Positions 23,045-33,505 of a DNA stretch of 64,000 nucleotides are shown one piece after another. The position numbers were made by a program, and so were the translations under genes. The notes beneath the pieces were generated by a model. It saw only the letters and a list, made by a program, of their open reading frames with translations, searched no databases and had not been told where the DNA came from. Source of the DNA: Acholoe squamosa (Eukaryota; Annelida; Polychaeta; Phyllodocida; Polynoidae); contig OX439037.1 in NCBI GenBank assembly GCA_949317995.1, forward strand, positions 19,270,324 to 19,334,323, read 5' to 3'. The number at the start of each line of letters is the position of its first letter. The first letter of the stretch is position 1.

Positions 23045-23375
23045 ATAAGTTCCGGGTAAAAATAAGTTCCGGGGTATCGTTCTGCACACACCAGCTATGC
23101 TATGACAATTTTAACATTCGGTCAACTCTATGCATGCATATAGCACATATTAGACAAACATAAATTAAGGTCCAGTGATATCTTATGATACAACTAGTTC
23201 ATGAAGGGATGCAGATAGGTTGAAGTAAGGACCAGGGTAGTGTTCTTCACTCATCAGCAATGCTATGACGATTTTAAAGTTAGATTCCCTCTATACATGT
23301 ATATAGTACACATTAAACAAAAATAGATTAAAATTCAATAAAGGTTTTTGATACAACTAGTTCATGATACCGAAC
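23045..23375. repeat. Diverged tandem duplication, 163-bp period
   Basis: TGCTATGACAATTTTAA (23098) and TGCTATGACGATTTTAA (23261) are 163 bp apart. CAACTAGTTCATGA (23191 and 23354) has the same offset. Intervening sequence is similar but mutated, so the duplication is old. Confidence 0.75.
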
Positions 23376-23890
23376 TGGTAGATTGAGATGGATCCCTGAC
23401 GGGGTGGGGGATGGAGGGACTCTTTAGTGTCTTTGGAATTGTTAACCTCGTGCCTCTATGCCTCTTGGATTCAGAAGGCTGAGCAGAGTTTTTTTGAACA
23501 CATTTAAACTTTATTTGGTCTAGAGATGTTTCATCATTTTAACATAGGCACGGTGTATACATATTCACGTGATCAGATTATAATACCATTGATATAAAAT
23601 GGCTTATGCACATACGGTAATACATTATCTAATTACCCATTTATAAGGTAATTTTCGTAATAATAACATGACCAAACAGTTAATGACCAGATCGTCATTT
23701 GGAAAATGTTGTTATGATCTGGCCATATAAACTCCTACCACTTCTCATAGAATTATGACTGTATAATAACAATTTTTGAACAATTTGGGACACTTTGATC
23801 TACTTTAACTACAATAATATGAATTATTTCCCTCCCCTAAACATTTTACAATAAAATTTTACAGCATGCATTGGTACAATCAGATTTAAA

Positions 23891-26725
23891 TTATACATTG
23901 ATAGAGTCGGTTAAGACTTTCTTAGATATAGCCTTAAATTTATCCATTTCTCTCAAATTTCTAATATCAGTTTCTAGATTGTTCCAGGTTTGGGCACATA
24001 GACATTCAGGTGACTTAGTATATGCTGTACAAATGATTTTTTCATAGTTTAATACAGGTGCACTGGAAAATCTGGTATTTCTTACAGTCGGTTTAATATA
24101 TTCCTCCATTGTAGATCTTTTAAAGGCTAGCATTTTAATATGATAAAGTCTTCTAGTTTCTAACATGGGAGTACCAGTTTCTCTATGGACAAAATTGGTT
24201 GGTGTCAATAAATGAACGTCTAAGCAAGTTTTTAGACATTTGTTTTGCAGTCTCTGTAGTTCTAGTAATAGTTCAGCTTTGGCTCCATTGTAAAGTATAT
24301 CACAATAATCAATAATAGGTATAATATGCATTTTATACATTCTTATTCTAGCAGTGGTTGACAGATATTTTCTAGTTTTATACAAAATTAATGATTTAAA
24401 GTGAGCAATTTTTATAACATTTCTCACATACATGTTAAAGTTTAATTCTTGGTCCAAGGTAACCCCTAAATATTTATATGATGAGATGTTCATTAGAGTT
24501 TTTCCATTCAGAACAATTTTTGGCTTCTGTATTCTTTTCACCTTAATTGAAGAAGCAAAGGTCATTATTTTGGTTTTAGATTCTTTCATTGTTAGTTTGT
24601 TAGCCGAGGACCAAAGAGAGAAAGTGTTCAGTGCAGTTGTAAGTTCATTTGATAATAAATCAATGTTTTTTCCTGATACATATAGGACAGAGTCATCCAC
24701 ATATAGCAAAGTTTTGTGAACATCATTTTCAGATATACAGTCATTAATATATAATAAGAAGAACAAAGGACCTAAAATTGAGCCCTGAGGTACTCCACAT
24801 GACAAATTGACCTTTTCAGAGTGAATATGGTTAGCTATAGAATATTGTTGTCTCCTAGATAGGTAATTCTCAATTAAGGTTAGGTTTCTGTTTCTAATTC
24901 CATATTGTTCGAGTTTATGTAATAATATTAAGTGATTTACTGAATCAAAAGCCTTTTTTATATTTATAAAGGCAGCCATTGTCACATTACCCTCATTTCT
25001 ATTTTTTAATACATCATCAACCAGTACTGAAATAGAGTCTAGTGTAGATTTACATTTTTGATAGCCACCTTGATTTTTTGATAAAATATCGAATCTGTCT
25101 AAGTGATAGCTTAGTTTATTGTGAATGAGTCTCTCTAATACTTTGCCTGGAACAGGTAGAACACTAATCGGCCTGAGATTAGATACATTGGACGGATCGC
25201 CACCTTTTGGTAGAGGAGTCACAGTAGCTATCTTCCAGCTATCTGGAATTAGGCCAGTATTTGTAATCAAATTAATAATTTTAATAAATTTCTGAGGAAA
25301 CTTCAACATTGTCTTCTTGAATATATCCGTAGATAAATAATCAATAGCAGATGACTTAGATGTGTCAATATTATAAAGACATTTTATAATTTCTTTGTCA
25401 GTGAAGTTCATATCTGGCATATCTACCTTGCAGCGAGTACCTTTAAAATTAAATATAGTTTGGTGTTGTTCAGCAAGTCTAGGTCCTATTTCTGCGAAGA
25501 AATTATTAATATAGGTAGATGTATCATTCATCAAGATTACCTGGCCATTTTCACCTGTTAACATAATAGATTTGTTGGTGCCCTTTTTCGAGGGACAAAT
25601 TTCTTTCATAGTACTCCAGAATGTTTTTGTATCATTTTTGAAGATCTCAGAAAGATTAGAATAATAAGTCTCTTTGGCGCGTTCAATTTCTCTGTTTACT
25701 ACATTTCTGCACTCTCTGGCCCTATGCCAAGAGATAATATCCATTCGCTGCCTTGCTAATTTTAATAACATATTCTTGTCATTAATCCTTTCAAGAAGTT
25801 CATTAGACATCCATGGACTAGGCTTGTCGACAACTTTAAAACTTTTAACTGGACATTGCAAATCTAGCATTCTTTTTATCATATTTTCTAGTATATCCCA
25901 GCATATATTTGGATCATTAGACTGATTGAAAAGATCCCAATTACAATTTTCCAAGTCTGTATAGAATTTTTCTATATCAAGCTTATTGTATGATCTGCCC
26001 AGGAAAGTTCTATAATTCTTTTATACATGTATTTGAAACTTCTGTACATATAACGGTAAATGGTAAGATAAATGTATATTTAGTGGACCACTAGAAGTAA
26101 TATTATCACAGTTAGAAAAAATCAAATCTATACACGTATTTGTACCCGATATGGTTGTGACCTCGTTCACAAGCTGTACAAAATGAAAGTGATCAAAGGT
26201 TTCAATGAGAAGCTGTTTATCAGGTGTATTTGTTAATACATTTACATTGAAGTCTCCAACAATGAAAATATCATATCCATCTAAGTTTTCAATTTGTAGG
26301 AGTAAGGCTCGTATGGTGCTACAAAATTTCATAAGATTACCTGATGGTGGTCTATATATATTACAGACAATACATTTCTTATTAGTTCCCTTGGCTGATA
26401 ATAACCATTGGATTTCGATATTTTCATTAGTTCTATTTAAGTTTTTGAACTTGTCAATTGAACACAATAAACCCTCATCTACATATGCACATAGTCCACC
26501 TCCTCTATATATACTGATTCTGTCCTGGCAAAAAAGGTTGTATCTTGGAAAACTATACAAATTACTACAATTTATCCATCTGGTTCAACCATGTCTCAGA
26601 CAATAATATGATATCTATGAAGTTATTATCTAATTCTTCTTAATTTTTGTAAACTTATTTCTCACACTCCTAGCATTCATATGCACAACCGAGAAACCTT
26701 TCTTAAATTTATCTTTCAAAGACAT
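23891..26725 (-). pseudogene. LINE ORF2: endonuclease-reverse transcriptase, damaged
   Basis: It starts with MSLKDKFKKGFSVVHMNARS at 26725, where MNARSVRNK is the first endonuclease motif. A frameshift at about 26640 leads to DIILLSETWLN (second motif) and another at about 26575 to the long endonuclease frame (26560-26021), with NIYRPPSG, GDFNVNV and CIDLIFSN. The usual SDH reads SYH, and a TAA follows at 26021-26023. In the same frame 25954-23891 gives 687 residues of reverse transcriptase. NLRPISVLPVPGKVLERL is at 259-276, FINIKKAFDSVNH at 329-341, CGVPQGSILGP at 386-396 and YVDD at 418-421. Position 331 is Asn where the catalytic Asp of motif A is expected. The C-terminal part (LPIIDYCDILYNG-like region) is present and the 3' end is complete. 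Confidence 0.9.
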
Positions 26726-27091
26726 GTTAAATTTGGAGAATCGTCAATAAGTGCGACTCTACATGTACACAATCTCAACATATATGTATATTCAAACTTC
26801 CTACCAATACATTTTTGTGTGAATTAGGCAATACCATGCCATACAAAATAAAACGTTTCATACCCCCCTCCCACCACGGGCTTACAGCTCTTATGGCTAC
26901 CCATGTTTACAATTGTTGAGTTTTTTGCAGTTAAGTTTTGAGGCTATATAACATTTCATCTATGGAACTAGTATACACAAATATAAAGAAAATTAATATT
27001 AATATATGATACAGTACTGTCAGTCTGAAATTTTATTCCTCGTCTGGGTTTTGTCCATTTTTCTCTGATTCTTTGGTCAGCTGTATACGTA

Positions 27092-28045
27092 TCATCTGTA
27101 AGATCTGCCCCATGAGGTTTTCACCCTTGATATTTCCTGACACTGGATAGACTGTCCAAAATGCATCTTCACCCCCCAAACAGGGTGGAAGCTGGCTTCA
27201 TACAAGTTCTTATCCCCAGTGGAGATTAGGTAGTCTCTCATACATTCAATAGAAATTTTCTCTTTGTTGATTTCTTGCATAACTGCAGCAGCCATTTTGT
27301 TCCATTCCGTTGTCGGCCAAATTTTCCTAGCTTCATACATGACTTCAATGGGATCTTCTAGTTTCATCAGGGATAGGACTAGGTCCTTGTGGCCACATGC
27401 TTGGGCTTTGGCTACTTGGTATGCCTGCTCTGAGCTGTTGTATTTGGTTCCTCTGTAGGACATCTGGCAGTGGTAGAGGTTAGATAGCTTATGGTGGTGG
27501 TATTTAAACATGAGCCCGTCTGGAGTTTCAGCCTCATTTGCTCTCTGCATATTTAAATCCTGGTAGGGTAGTTGGTGGAGTTGATTATGTTCAAACGGCT
27601 TCTTGTCTATTATGATCTTGCATTGTCTCAACTGTGTATTGTATCCCAACCTTTTCGCCAAGTAGTGCATAGCATGTAGGTCATTGAATTCACGCTGTTC
27701 TACTTCTCCTAGCTCGTCCCCTATTGATACATGTTGGTATAAGTACTTGCCTTTCAGGTTCTTCAGGAGTTTCATTAATTTGGCTTTTGTATAGACGTTA
27801 TTGAACACTAGTTTGATCGGTCGAAAGGTCTTCTTGTTATTCACATGGGCGCCGCCATCTTGGTTTCTTGTTTTTGATGTTCCTTCAGAACTGCAACTTT
27901 GTATACTTTCTGTGCCGAAATCTGCGTGCACATCCCTGAGAAGTTGATTGACCTTTTCCAATAAATTTTCATTATCAGATTCTTCTAGTCCTTTTATTAT
28001 GACTATTTTCCTTTTAATGTCCTCGTAGAATATGTACCTAGTACC
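27092..28045 (-). CDS. LINE ORF1 with C-terminal NADAR (YbiA-like) domain
   Basis: The frame is open for 317 codons from after a stop at 28046-28048 to TGA at 27092; no ATG is seen, so the N-terminus is probably missing. Residues 8-30 (KRKIVIIKGLEESDNENLLE) and about 75-148 (RPIKLVFNNVYTKAKLMK, then LKNLKGK) match the RRM-like core common in invertebrate LINE ORF1 proteins, which bind the element RNA. Residues about 175-293 look like NADAR: LMFKYHHHKLSNLYHC, then YRGTKYNSSEQAYQVAKA with the family Glu, then DYLISTGDKNLYEASFHPVWG. NADAR proteins are N-glycosidases, or ADP-ribosyl-guanine hydrolases, acting on NAD- and riboflavin-linked nucleotides. The canonical EAS-x-x-D-x-x-WG ending lacks its Asp here and is one residue short, so activity is doubtful. 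The ORF lies 366 bp ahead of ORF2 in the same orientation, which places it in the LINE. Confidence 0.8.
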   Translation of the reverse strand, partial: GTRYIFYEDIKRKIVIIKGLEESDNENLLEKVNQLLRDVHADFGTESIQSCSSEGTSKTRNQDGGAHVNNKKTFRPIKLVFNNVYTKAKLMKLLKNLKGKYLYQHVSIGDELGEVEQREFNDLHAMHYLAKRLGYNTQLRQCKIIIDKKPFEHNQLHQLPYQDLNMQRANEAETPDGLMFKYHHHKLSNLYHCQMSYRGTKYNSSEQAYQVAKAQACGHKDLVLSLMKLEDPIEVMYEARKIWPTTEWNKMAAAVMQEINKEKISIECMRDYLISTGDKNLYEASFHPVWGVKMHFGQSIQCQEISRVKTSWGRSYR

Positions 28046-28929
28046 TTAATATAGTAGTATCTCAAGTCTGAATAGGTTCCAATATGTATATCCCAATAAA
28101 ATTGACAAATTCTGCAGCCCCTGTTTTCAACCGCTCAACCCTGTGCCGCCATTGTTCTGTTCAGAGTGTATTCTGCTTTGAGCCTAATTCATGAAGAAAC
28201 ATTCAGTTTGAAACAAATCTCGTGAATCTCTGTTTATATATTCTAACGAGGGAATTTCACTAATTTTGGAGATCTCCCTGGATGATAAAATAAGAGAATA
28301 AAAATGATTATGGTATTGTTCCAGGGTTATTCTGGTAAACACATGCATTTTCAGTGCATTGCGTGGTAAATTATATGTGACATATACCAAGATGGCCGGA
28401 ACTGGTGTTTCCTTAAAATAGATTCCACTTTATACAAATCTGCTGGGCATGGAATGGCAATGGAACCAACAGGTTTTATTTTGGCTTCTTTCTCTCTGAA
28501 CAACATTATGGAATGGAAAACCAATGTAATTATATCATCAGTTCTGCTGACTGGAAAATTATCATGAAGTCATTTCCTGTGCACCTTTTTAATACTGTTG
28601 ATAGGTCAGGAGAGCTCTTCTAGGTTGCCTAGTTATTAATATTTGGTTAATATTTGAGAAAAATGAATGAAATTCGCACTTTCCTATGTGCACTCTATTA
28701 TGTGTAGATTTAGCCTTTCCATGATATACATGACCACAAATAGCATACTTTCAAGAGCACACTTGACCGTCCACCATATGCTGGTCTCTAGCCCCATATT
28801 AGTGACGTAGGCTACTACACTGTATCTGTTTACACACCATAAGAGTTTACCCCTCTAAGGACAGCACTATACGTCAACCACTGGCATAGGAAAGGAACAA
28901 GGCTCCATAAAACATGAGAAGGCTCCACA
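28046..28929. other. Gene-free stretch
   Basis: No coding region or repeat recognised. The upper end of the LINE may extend a little into it. Confidence 0.4.
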
Positions 28930-29423
28930 TATAAGCCCCGGGGGTGCCACTCCTGGAATTATGGCAACCATGTGCGTACAAATACTAGAGGGAAAGGGGG
29001 TGCTTTTTTGCACTATGAACGGATCCTGCAGGATCCTCTATAAGGGGCCTATTTTTGGACATTTTGGGCTAAAAGGGGTATCAATTTCAAGGAGGAATTC
29101 TCTTGGAAAATTCTTAAAAGTTGCAGTAAAAGGGGTTAGTTTTGTGGAAAATTTTCCCTTTGAAAGGGTCCCAATTTTTCACAATTTTAGAGTGAGGTGT
29201 AAGTTGGGGGTATACTTTTTTGCCATTTTTTTAAAGGGTTTCCCATCAAAGGGGTGCAATTTTAAAAACTAGAGAAAATAAGGGAGATTTCACTGATGTA
29301 TCCCGCCAAAAGGGGTATATATTTCTCGAAAATTGCCCCGCTATAAGGGGTACCAAGTCAACAGTGATGTACACACATGGTTACTATAGAATATATATGG
29401 AGTGGCCCCCCGGGATATAAGCC
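28930..29423. mobile_element. Inverted-repeat element with internal AAAAGGGGT periodicity
   Basis: ATAAGCCCCGGGGGTGCCAC (28930) is inverted at 29396-29423 (GAGTGGCCCCCCGGGATATA). Between the ends, AAGGGG-type words (CTATAAGGGGCC, CTAAAAGGGGTATC, GTAAAAGGGGTTAG, CAAAGGGGTGC, CAAAAGGGGTATA, CTATAAGGGGTACC) recur roughly every 30-60 bp with TTTTC-like sequence between them. The 103-codon open frame here comes from the repeat and is not a gene. Confidence 0.65.
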
Positions 29424-29684
29424 TATGTAAAATCACAAAGAATCCCTCCCCAACTATACGGCACATGGCTATTGTATTATTGACCAATGGGAGGCATCCC
29501 TTGCATATACTGCGGAGTCGGGGGCTGAAGGTGTTAGTCATAGTGCTGTCGGGGTCTAATGGCGGCCCCCAGCTGATAATGGCTATGTGAGCTATAAGAC
29601 CCTTTGGCCCTCCCCAATAAGAATTTGTTTCATACGCCTCTGCTCAGGCTTCATTTGGTGTTATAACACTGCTGGGCAAAGTCA

Positions 29685-29756
29685 GAGTGCATTATCCTGA
29701 ATGCTGCGTTCTGATTGGCTGATTGACCGTGCATTATCTAGATGGATAATGCACTC
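29685..29756. repeat. Short inverted repeat, GAGTGCATTATCC
   Basis: A perfect 13-bp inverted pair at 29685-29697 and 29744-29756. A TTATAACA word lies just left of it. Confidence 0.7.
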
Positions 29757-29835
29757 CTGGCAAAGGAAGTTAAGTTCATATCACCTTTAGACTTCACAAT
29801 TAATATTCATGTATTGTCAGGTGGCTGTTATAACA

Positions 29836-29926
29836 GGAATAATGCACTTGGTCATGGCTGTGGTCTTGCTCTAGACTGTATTGAGACATCGAGGGGCCTT
29901 ATAGGCCATGCCCTGTGCATTATTCC
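29836..29926. repeat. Short inverted repeat, GGAATAATGCAC
   Basis: A perfect 12-bp inverted pair at 29836-29847 and 29915-29926, with TTATAACA just left of it. It shares the TGCATTAT core with the neighbouring pair, so the two are probably parts or copies of one family. Confidence 0.65.
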
Positions 29927-29959
29927 CTAAATAAGAAACAATGCAGCCCTATCTACAGA

Positions 29960-30100
29960 TAGTGATGCACCAGCACTGCATTGGTGCATCTTGTGAACCA
30001 ATCGGAAGTGATTCAACACAAGAGTGTCTCTGTTATACAGGGCTATTCACCATAGCCCTGCGGTCCTGCTCTTAGCTGACCTTAAAGGGTTAATGTCTGT
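29960..30100. repeat. GCATCA-rich dispersed repeat, second copy
   Basis: GATGCACCAGCACTGCATTGG, GTGCATCTTGTG and, at the end, CCTTAAAGGGTTAATG match the motif order at 9590-9825. Confidence 0.4.
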
Positions 30101-30285
30101 CTATAGATAACAGACCATCGATGTACCTGAGACACAAGTGTTAATACACCATTAGGGTAAGATAACGCTGCGACTTGTCGTGTTAGTGTAGGTAACCCAT
30201 GCCAGGTATCCCTGCTATCTCCACAATGTTTATCGAGCCCAGTTTATGAAGGTAGACAATGTAGGCTATCAGCATCCCGCCCCTT

Positions 30286-30487
30286 CTGTCTCTGCCTGTC
30301 TGTCTGTCTGTCTGTCCGTCAGTCTGTCTCTGTCTGTATCTGTTTGTCCGTCAGTCAGTCTGTCAGTCTGTCTGTCTGTTTGTCTGTCTGTCTCTGTCTC
30401 TGTCTCTCTCTCTCATCTCTCTGTCTCTGTCTGTCTGTCTGTCTCTGTCTCTCTGTCTGTCTCTCTGTCTGTCTGTCTCTCTCTCTA
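30286..30487. repeat. (TGTC)n/(TC)n microsatellite
   Basis: About 200 bp of TCTG and TC repeats with small interruptions. The long Ser/Val/Cys/Leu frame here is a repeat artefact. Confidence 0.95.
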
Positions 30488-32379
30488 TCACTTGCTCTCT
30501 AACCGTGTGTAGAGTGTCTAACTCTATATGGAGCGTTATATCTAACATTATAGGGAGCCCATAGCGTTATCCCTCTCTCTTTGTACGCATGGATCCAATA
30601 TTATGGCGAGCTAGATATAATTATAGTTTGTATCATACAACGTTACCCCTTCCCCAATATACCGACATTCATGATCTGATCTAGCCGTCAGAGTACATTC
30701 ATAATATGACCTTGATACATCAATCAGTTCATTCAATTTCAGAACGGCTGGTTCCGATATAACACAGGATACGAGGTATAAGACATGTAGACATATCTAA
30801 AGATATGTAGCCTAAATATGATAATGTGGTAATTCAGTCACCCTGACCATGAATATGATTATAACAAATGCTTGATCCAAGAGATTTTTCATTGCAGAAA
30901 ACGCTATTTGACTAGTTTTTGACGTCAAAACTTTATTGTTGCAGTGCACTCTGCCCCCCCCCCCACTCAATTGGTTAAAGTTTGCATAATACACTACAAC
31001 AGCAAGAGAGTTTTAGTTGTATATCTTGATATTCCATGAAAGGACTCACCTCCAATGTCTGTGGCACCCATGGTGTTACAATTAGGACCTCTTCCATGCT
31101 AGCTAAGGTCTGCTCCCTATTTCACACTATTCCACACAGAAGGGCAGGCTCTGACCCAACGATGAGGGTTCAGAGGGTCAGATCACAGGTTGGCAGATTT
31201 TATATCCTTACAAATATTTCCTCTAGTAAAACACACACAATAAACACTTGAGTATGTGTGATATGGCCTCCAATGTGTGATGTTGACCAATCCAGGCTAA
31301 GGTCTAGTACCACATGGAAGTAAATAGTTTTGAATTGGTGCCTCGTATCAAGGATATATTGATATTTTAAAGACTTCTTGTATGTATTGCCTCAAAAGGT
31401 CAGAAGATATATATCCACAGGTATCGGGTGGTGATACGTTTATTCAGAGTCTTCTCGGCCCTGCTGGGGTCGGACATTTCCCATTCTCATTAAGTGGCTA
31501 TCCTCTTATATCACAGACTAACAATGACGTTAAAACAAAGTCAAGTTAACGTAAATTCCAACGTTGAAGCAACATTCCGTTTGACGATAATGGGTTGTTT
31601 AAGTTCAAAATTGAATAGAAAATAACTATTATTTGTTGATCATAATCATTATCACATTATGGAGGATTTGTTTAAGGGTTGCTTTATGTCCATTGGCTAC
31701 ATTTCCAAATCACTGCATTTCCTTCTCAATATTTGAAACGAGGGCCCATAATACTATACATACCCCATTGATTCTCATTCAATTATGATTTTACCATGAT
31801 TCTACGTGACACCCGAAGGAATCACTCAAGGCTCTAAAAGTGCCCAGTGATTTTACCATCGTCCGTTTTTGCATATTGCTATTAGAGCCTGCAGTGGATT
31901 GATCGTAAAACTGATTTACAGTAACCTGCAGTGGTAACATGTACACTATTATTCTATTACTTCGAGTTATTGTGGTGTCTTACTCACCTCTAAGCACTTA
32001 CTTTGGCTGCTCTCATGTAAATAGGCTTTCAATATCAACCATAGTCAATACACAGAGACGGTTTCTTTTATAGATTTTTCTCGCAATGCATTCATTGCCT
32101 GATGTGATGTAAAATTATCTATAAAATTAATCTCAATGGGTCTGAACCATTCCAGTGGCTGCTCCACCACCATGCTCAACATTGGTTCGTTGGCACTTGC
32201 AGTTGACAAGCTAACGTCTTAGCTAAGACGTAGTGGCCATGGCATGTAAGACATTGTATTAACGTTACTTTACTATTCGTAAGTTAGTCAGCATGGCTTA
32301 GTGCAAACAGGATCTACACCAATGGGCTGATTGGACTTACCCTGACCAGGTAATGACTTATGACTTCAGTGCCATTTAA
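30488..32379. other. Gene-free stretch
   Basis: A poly-C run lies at about 30954. No exon, RNA gene or repeat was recognised elsewhere. Confidence 0.4.
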
Positions 32380-32565
32380 TACCCATAGTCCACAGAGGGA
32401 GGCCGACGAAGGGGGGGAGATAATCATAGTTGGGAATGTTTTGTCAGGAGATTCTTAATTATTGTCGGGCAGTTTACATCTGAAAATATCAAATAATTTG
32501 ATATTATCTCTCCTTGAATTATCGGCCGTATGATCGGCCGATAGAAGCTCTGTGGACTATGGGTA
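32380..32565. mobile_element. ACCCATAGTCCACAG-end MITE, copy 1
   Basis: TACCCATAGTCCACAGAGG at the left end is inverted as CTCTGTGGACTATGGGTA at the right. The interior includes a GGCCGAC motif next to the left end and ATCGGCCGAT near the right. It is 186 bp and non-coding. Confidence 0.85.
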
Positions 32566-32897
32566 AAAAGCTGTATGTCCACACAGCGATAAAAAGAGCT
32601 GACGACAAATATGAATCAACGCTCTGTTGGAAAAGTGAAAAGTTGCCTACTTTTTCTTCAGGATTCCCATGTCCACACGGCGTGAAATTGACTTTTGTTT
32701 CTTGTAGACAAGAAGGGAGGTTGGCGAGAGACCTTCATATCATTGAGGTCCAGGTATTCTGGCCTATTAAAAAGAGAACTGGCATTGTGGGGCAATCTCC
32801 TTCCTAACTACCCCTCTTAATTAGGTTTGAACCACCTATATGAGACGAGCCCCAAGCCTTCTGGTTTATTCATATTTCTCTCTGATATAACCTAATG

Positions 32898-32955
32898 CGC
32901 ATAGTCCACAGACACAGGCCGACAGAGGGAGGAGATAATCAAAGTCAGGGATGTT
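32898..32955. mobile_element. Truncated ACCCATAGTCCACAG-family fragment
   Basis: GCATAGTCCACAGACACAGG, GGCCGAC and GGAGATAATCAAAGTC match the left end of the family. The match stops where a duplicated 43-bp flank plus another copy begins at about 32956. Confidence 0.7.
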
Positions 32956-33286
32956 TTACCCTGACCAGGTAATGACTTATGACTTCAGTGCCATTTAATA
33001 CCCATAGTCCACAGAAGGAGGCCGACGAAGGGGGGAGATAATCATAGTCGGGGATGTTTTGTCAGGAGATTCTTAATCATTGTCGGGCAGTTTACATCTG
33101 AAAATATCAAATAATTTGATATTAATTCTCCTTGCATTATCGACCATTTTTGTTGGATTTTTTTAGTCAGATAATCATTATCTGTAGCAGCTATCACATT
33201 TCAAAGTCCATAGGCAATTCTTTCCCCCTTTTTCTTTGCATTATCTGACCTAGGATCGGCCAACAATGGCCCTGTGGACTATGGGT
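32956..33286. mobile_element. MITE copy 2 with a duplicated 43-bp flank
   Basis: The element itself is 33000-33286. Its left flank, from TTACCCTGACCAGGTAATGA to the element, repeats the flank of copy 1 (32337-32380), and the match continues about 130 bp into the element at roughly 95 percent identity. This is a local duplication or conversion, not an independent insertion. The right half is longer than in copy 1, with a TAATCATTATCTG block. Confidence 0.8.
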
Positions 33287-33505
33287 ATGATACCCATAGT
33301 CCACAGAGGAAGGCCGACATAGGGGGAAGATCAAAGTCGGGGATGTTTTGTCGGGAGTTTCTTAATTATTGTTGGCAGTTTACATCTGAAAATACCAAAT
33401 AATTTGATATTATCTCTCCTTGAATTATCAGCCATTTTTGTCAGATTTTTTTTAGTCAGATAATCATTATCTGCAAGCAACTGTCACATTTCAAAGTCCA
33501 CAGCA

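Larger units (their letters stand above)
23489..28045 (-). mobile_element. LINE with ORF1 (RRM-like plus NADAR) and ORF2 (EN-RT)
   Basis: On the minus strand the order is ORF1 (28045-27092), a 366-bp spacer, then ORF2 (26725-23891), then about 400 bp of 3' UTR ending with AATAAAGTTTAAATG and a short A run at about 23489-23495. ORF2 has an apurinic-endonuclease-type domain then a reverse transcriptase, as in the CR1/L2/Jockey range; there is no RNase H. The clade cannot be fixed by eye. ORF1 has no start codon before an upstream stop at 28046, so the copy is probably 5' truncated. Target duplications were not identified. ORF2 carries two frameshifts, an in-frame stop and changed catalytic residues, so this copy cannot move by itself. 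Confidence 0.85.

Noticed and set aside
24432-24719. Plus-strand frame inside the first LINE
   Set aside because: Antisense shadow of the reverse transcriptase.
28961-29272. 103-codon open frame
   Set aside because: It is made of the AAAAGGGG repeat interior and has no protein-like features.
30246-30548. Long frames on both strands rich in Ser/Leu/Cys or Arg/Asp
   Set aside because: Translation of the TGTC microsatellite.
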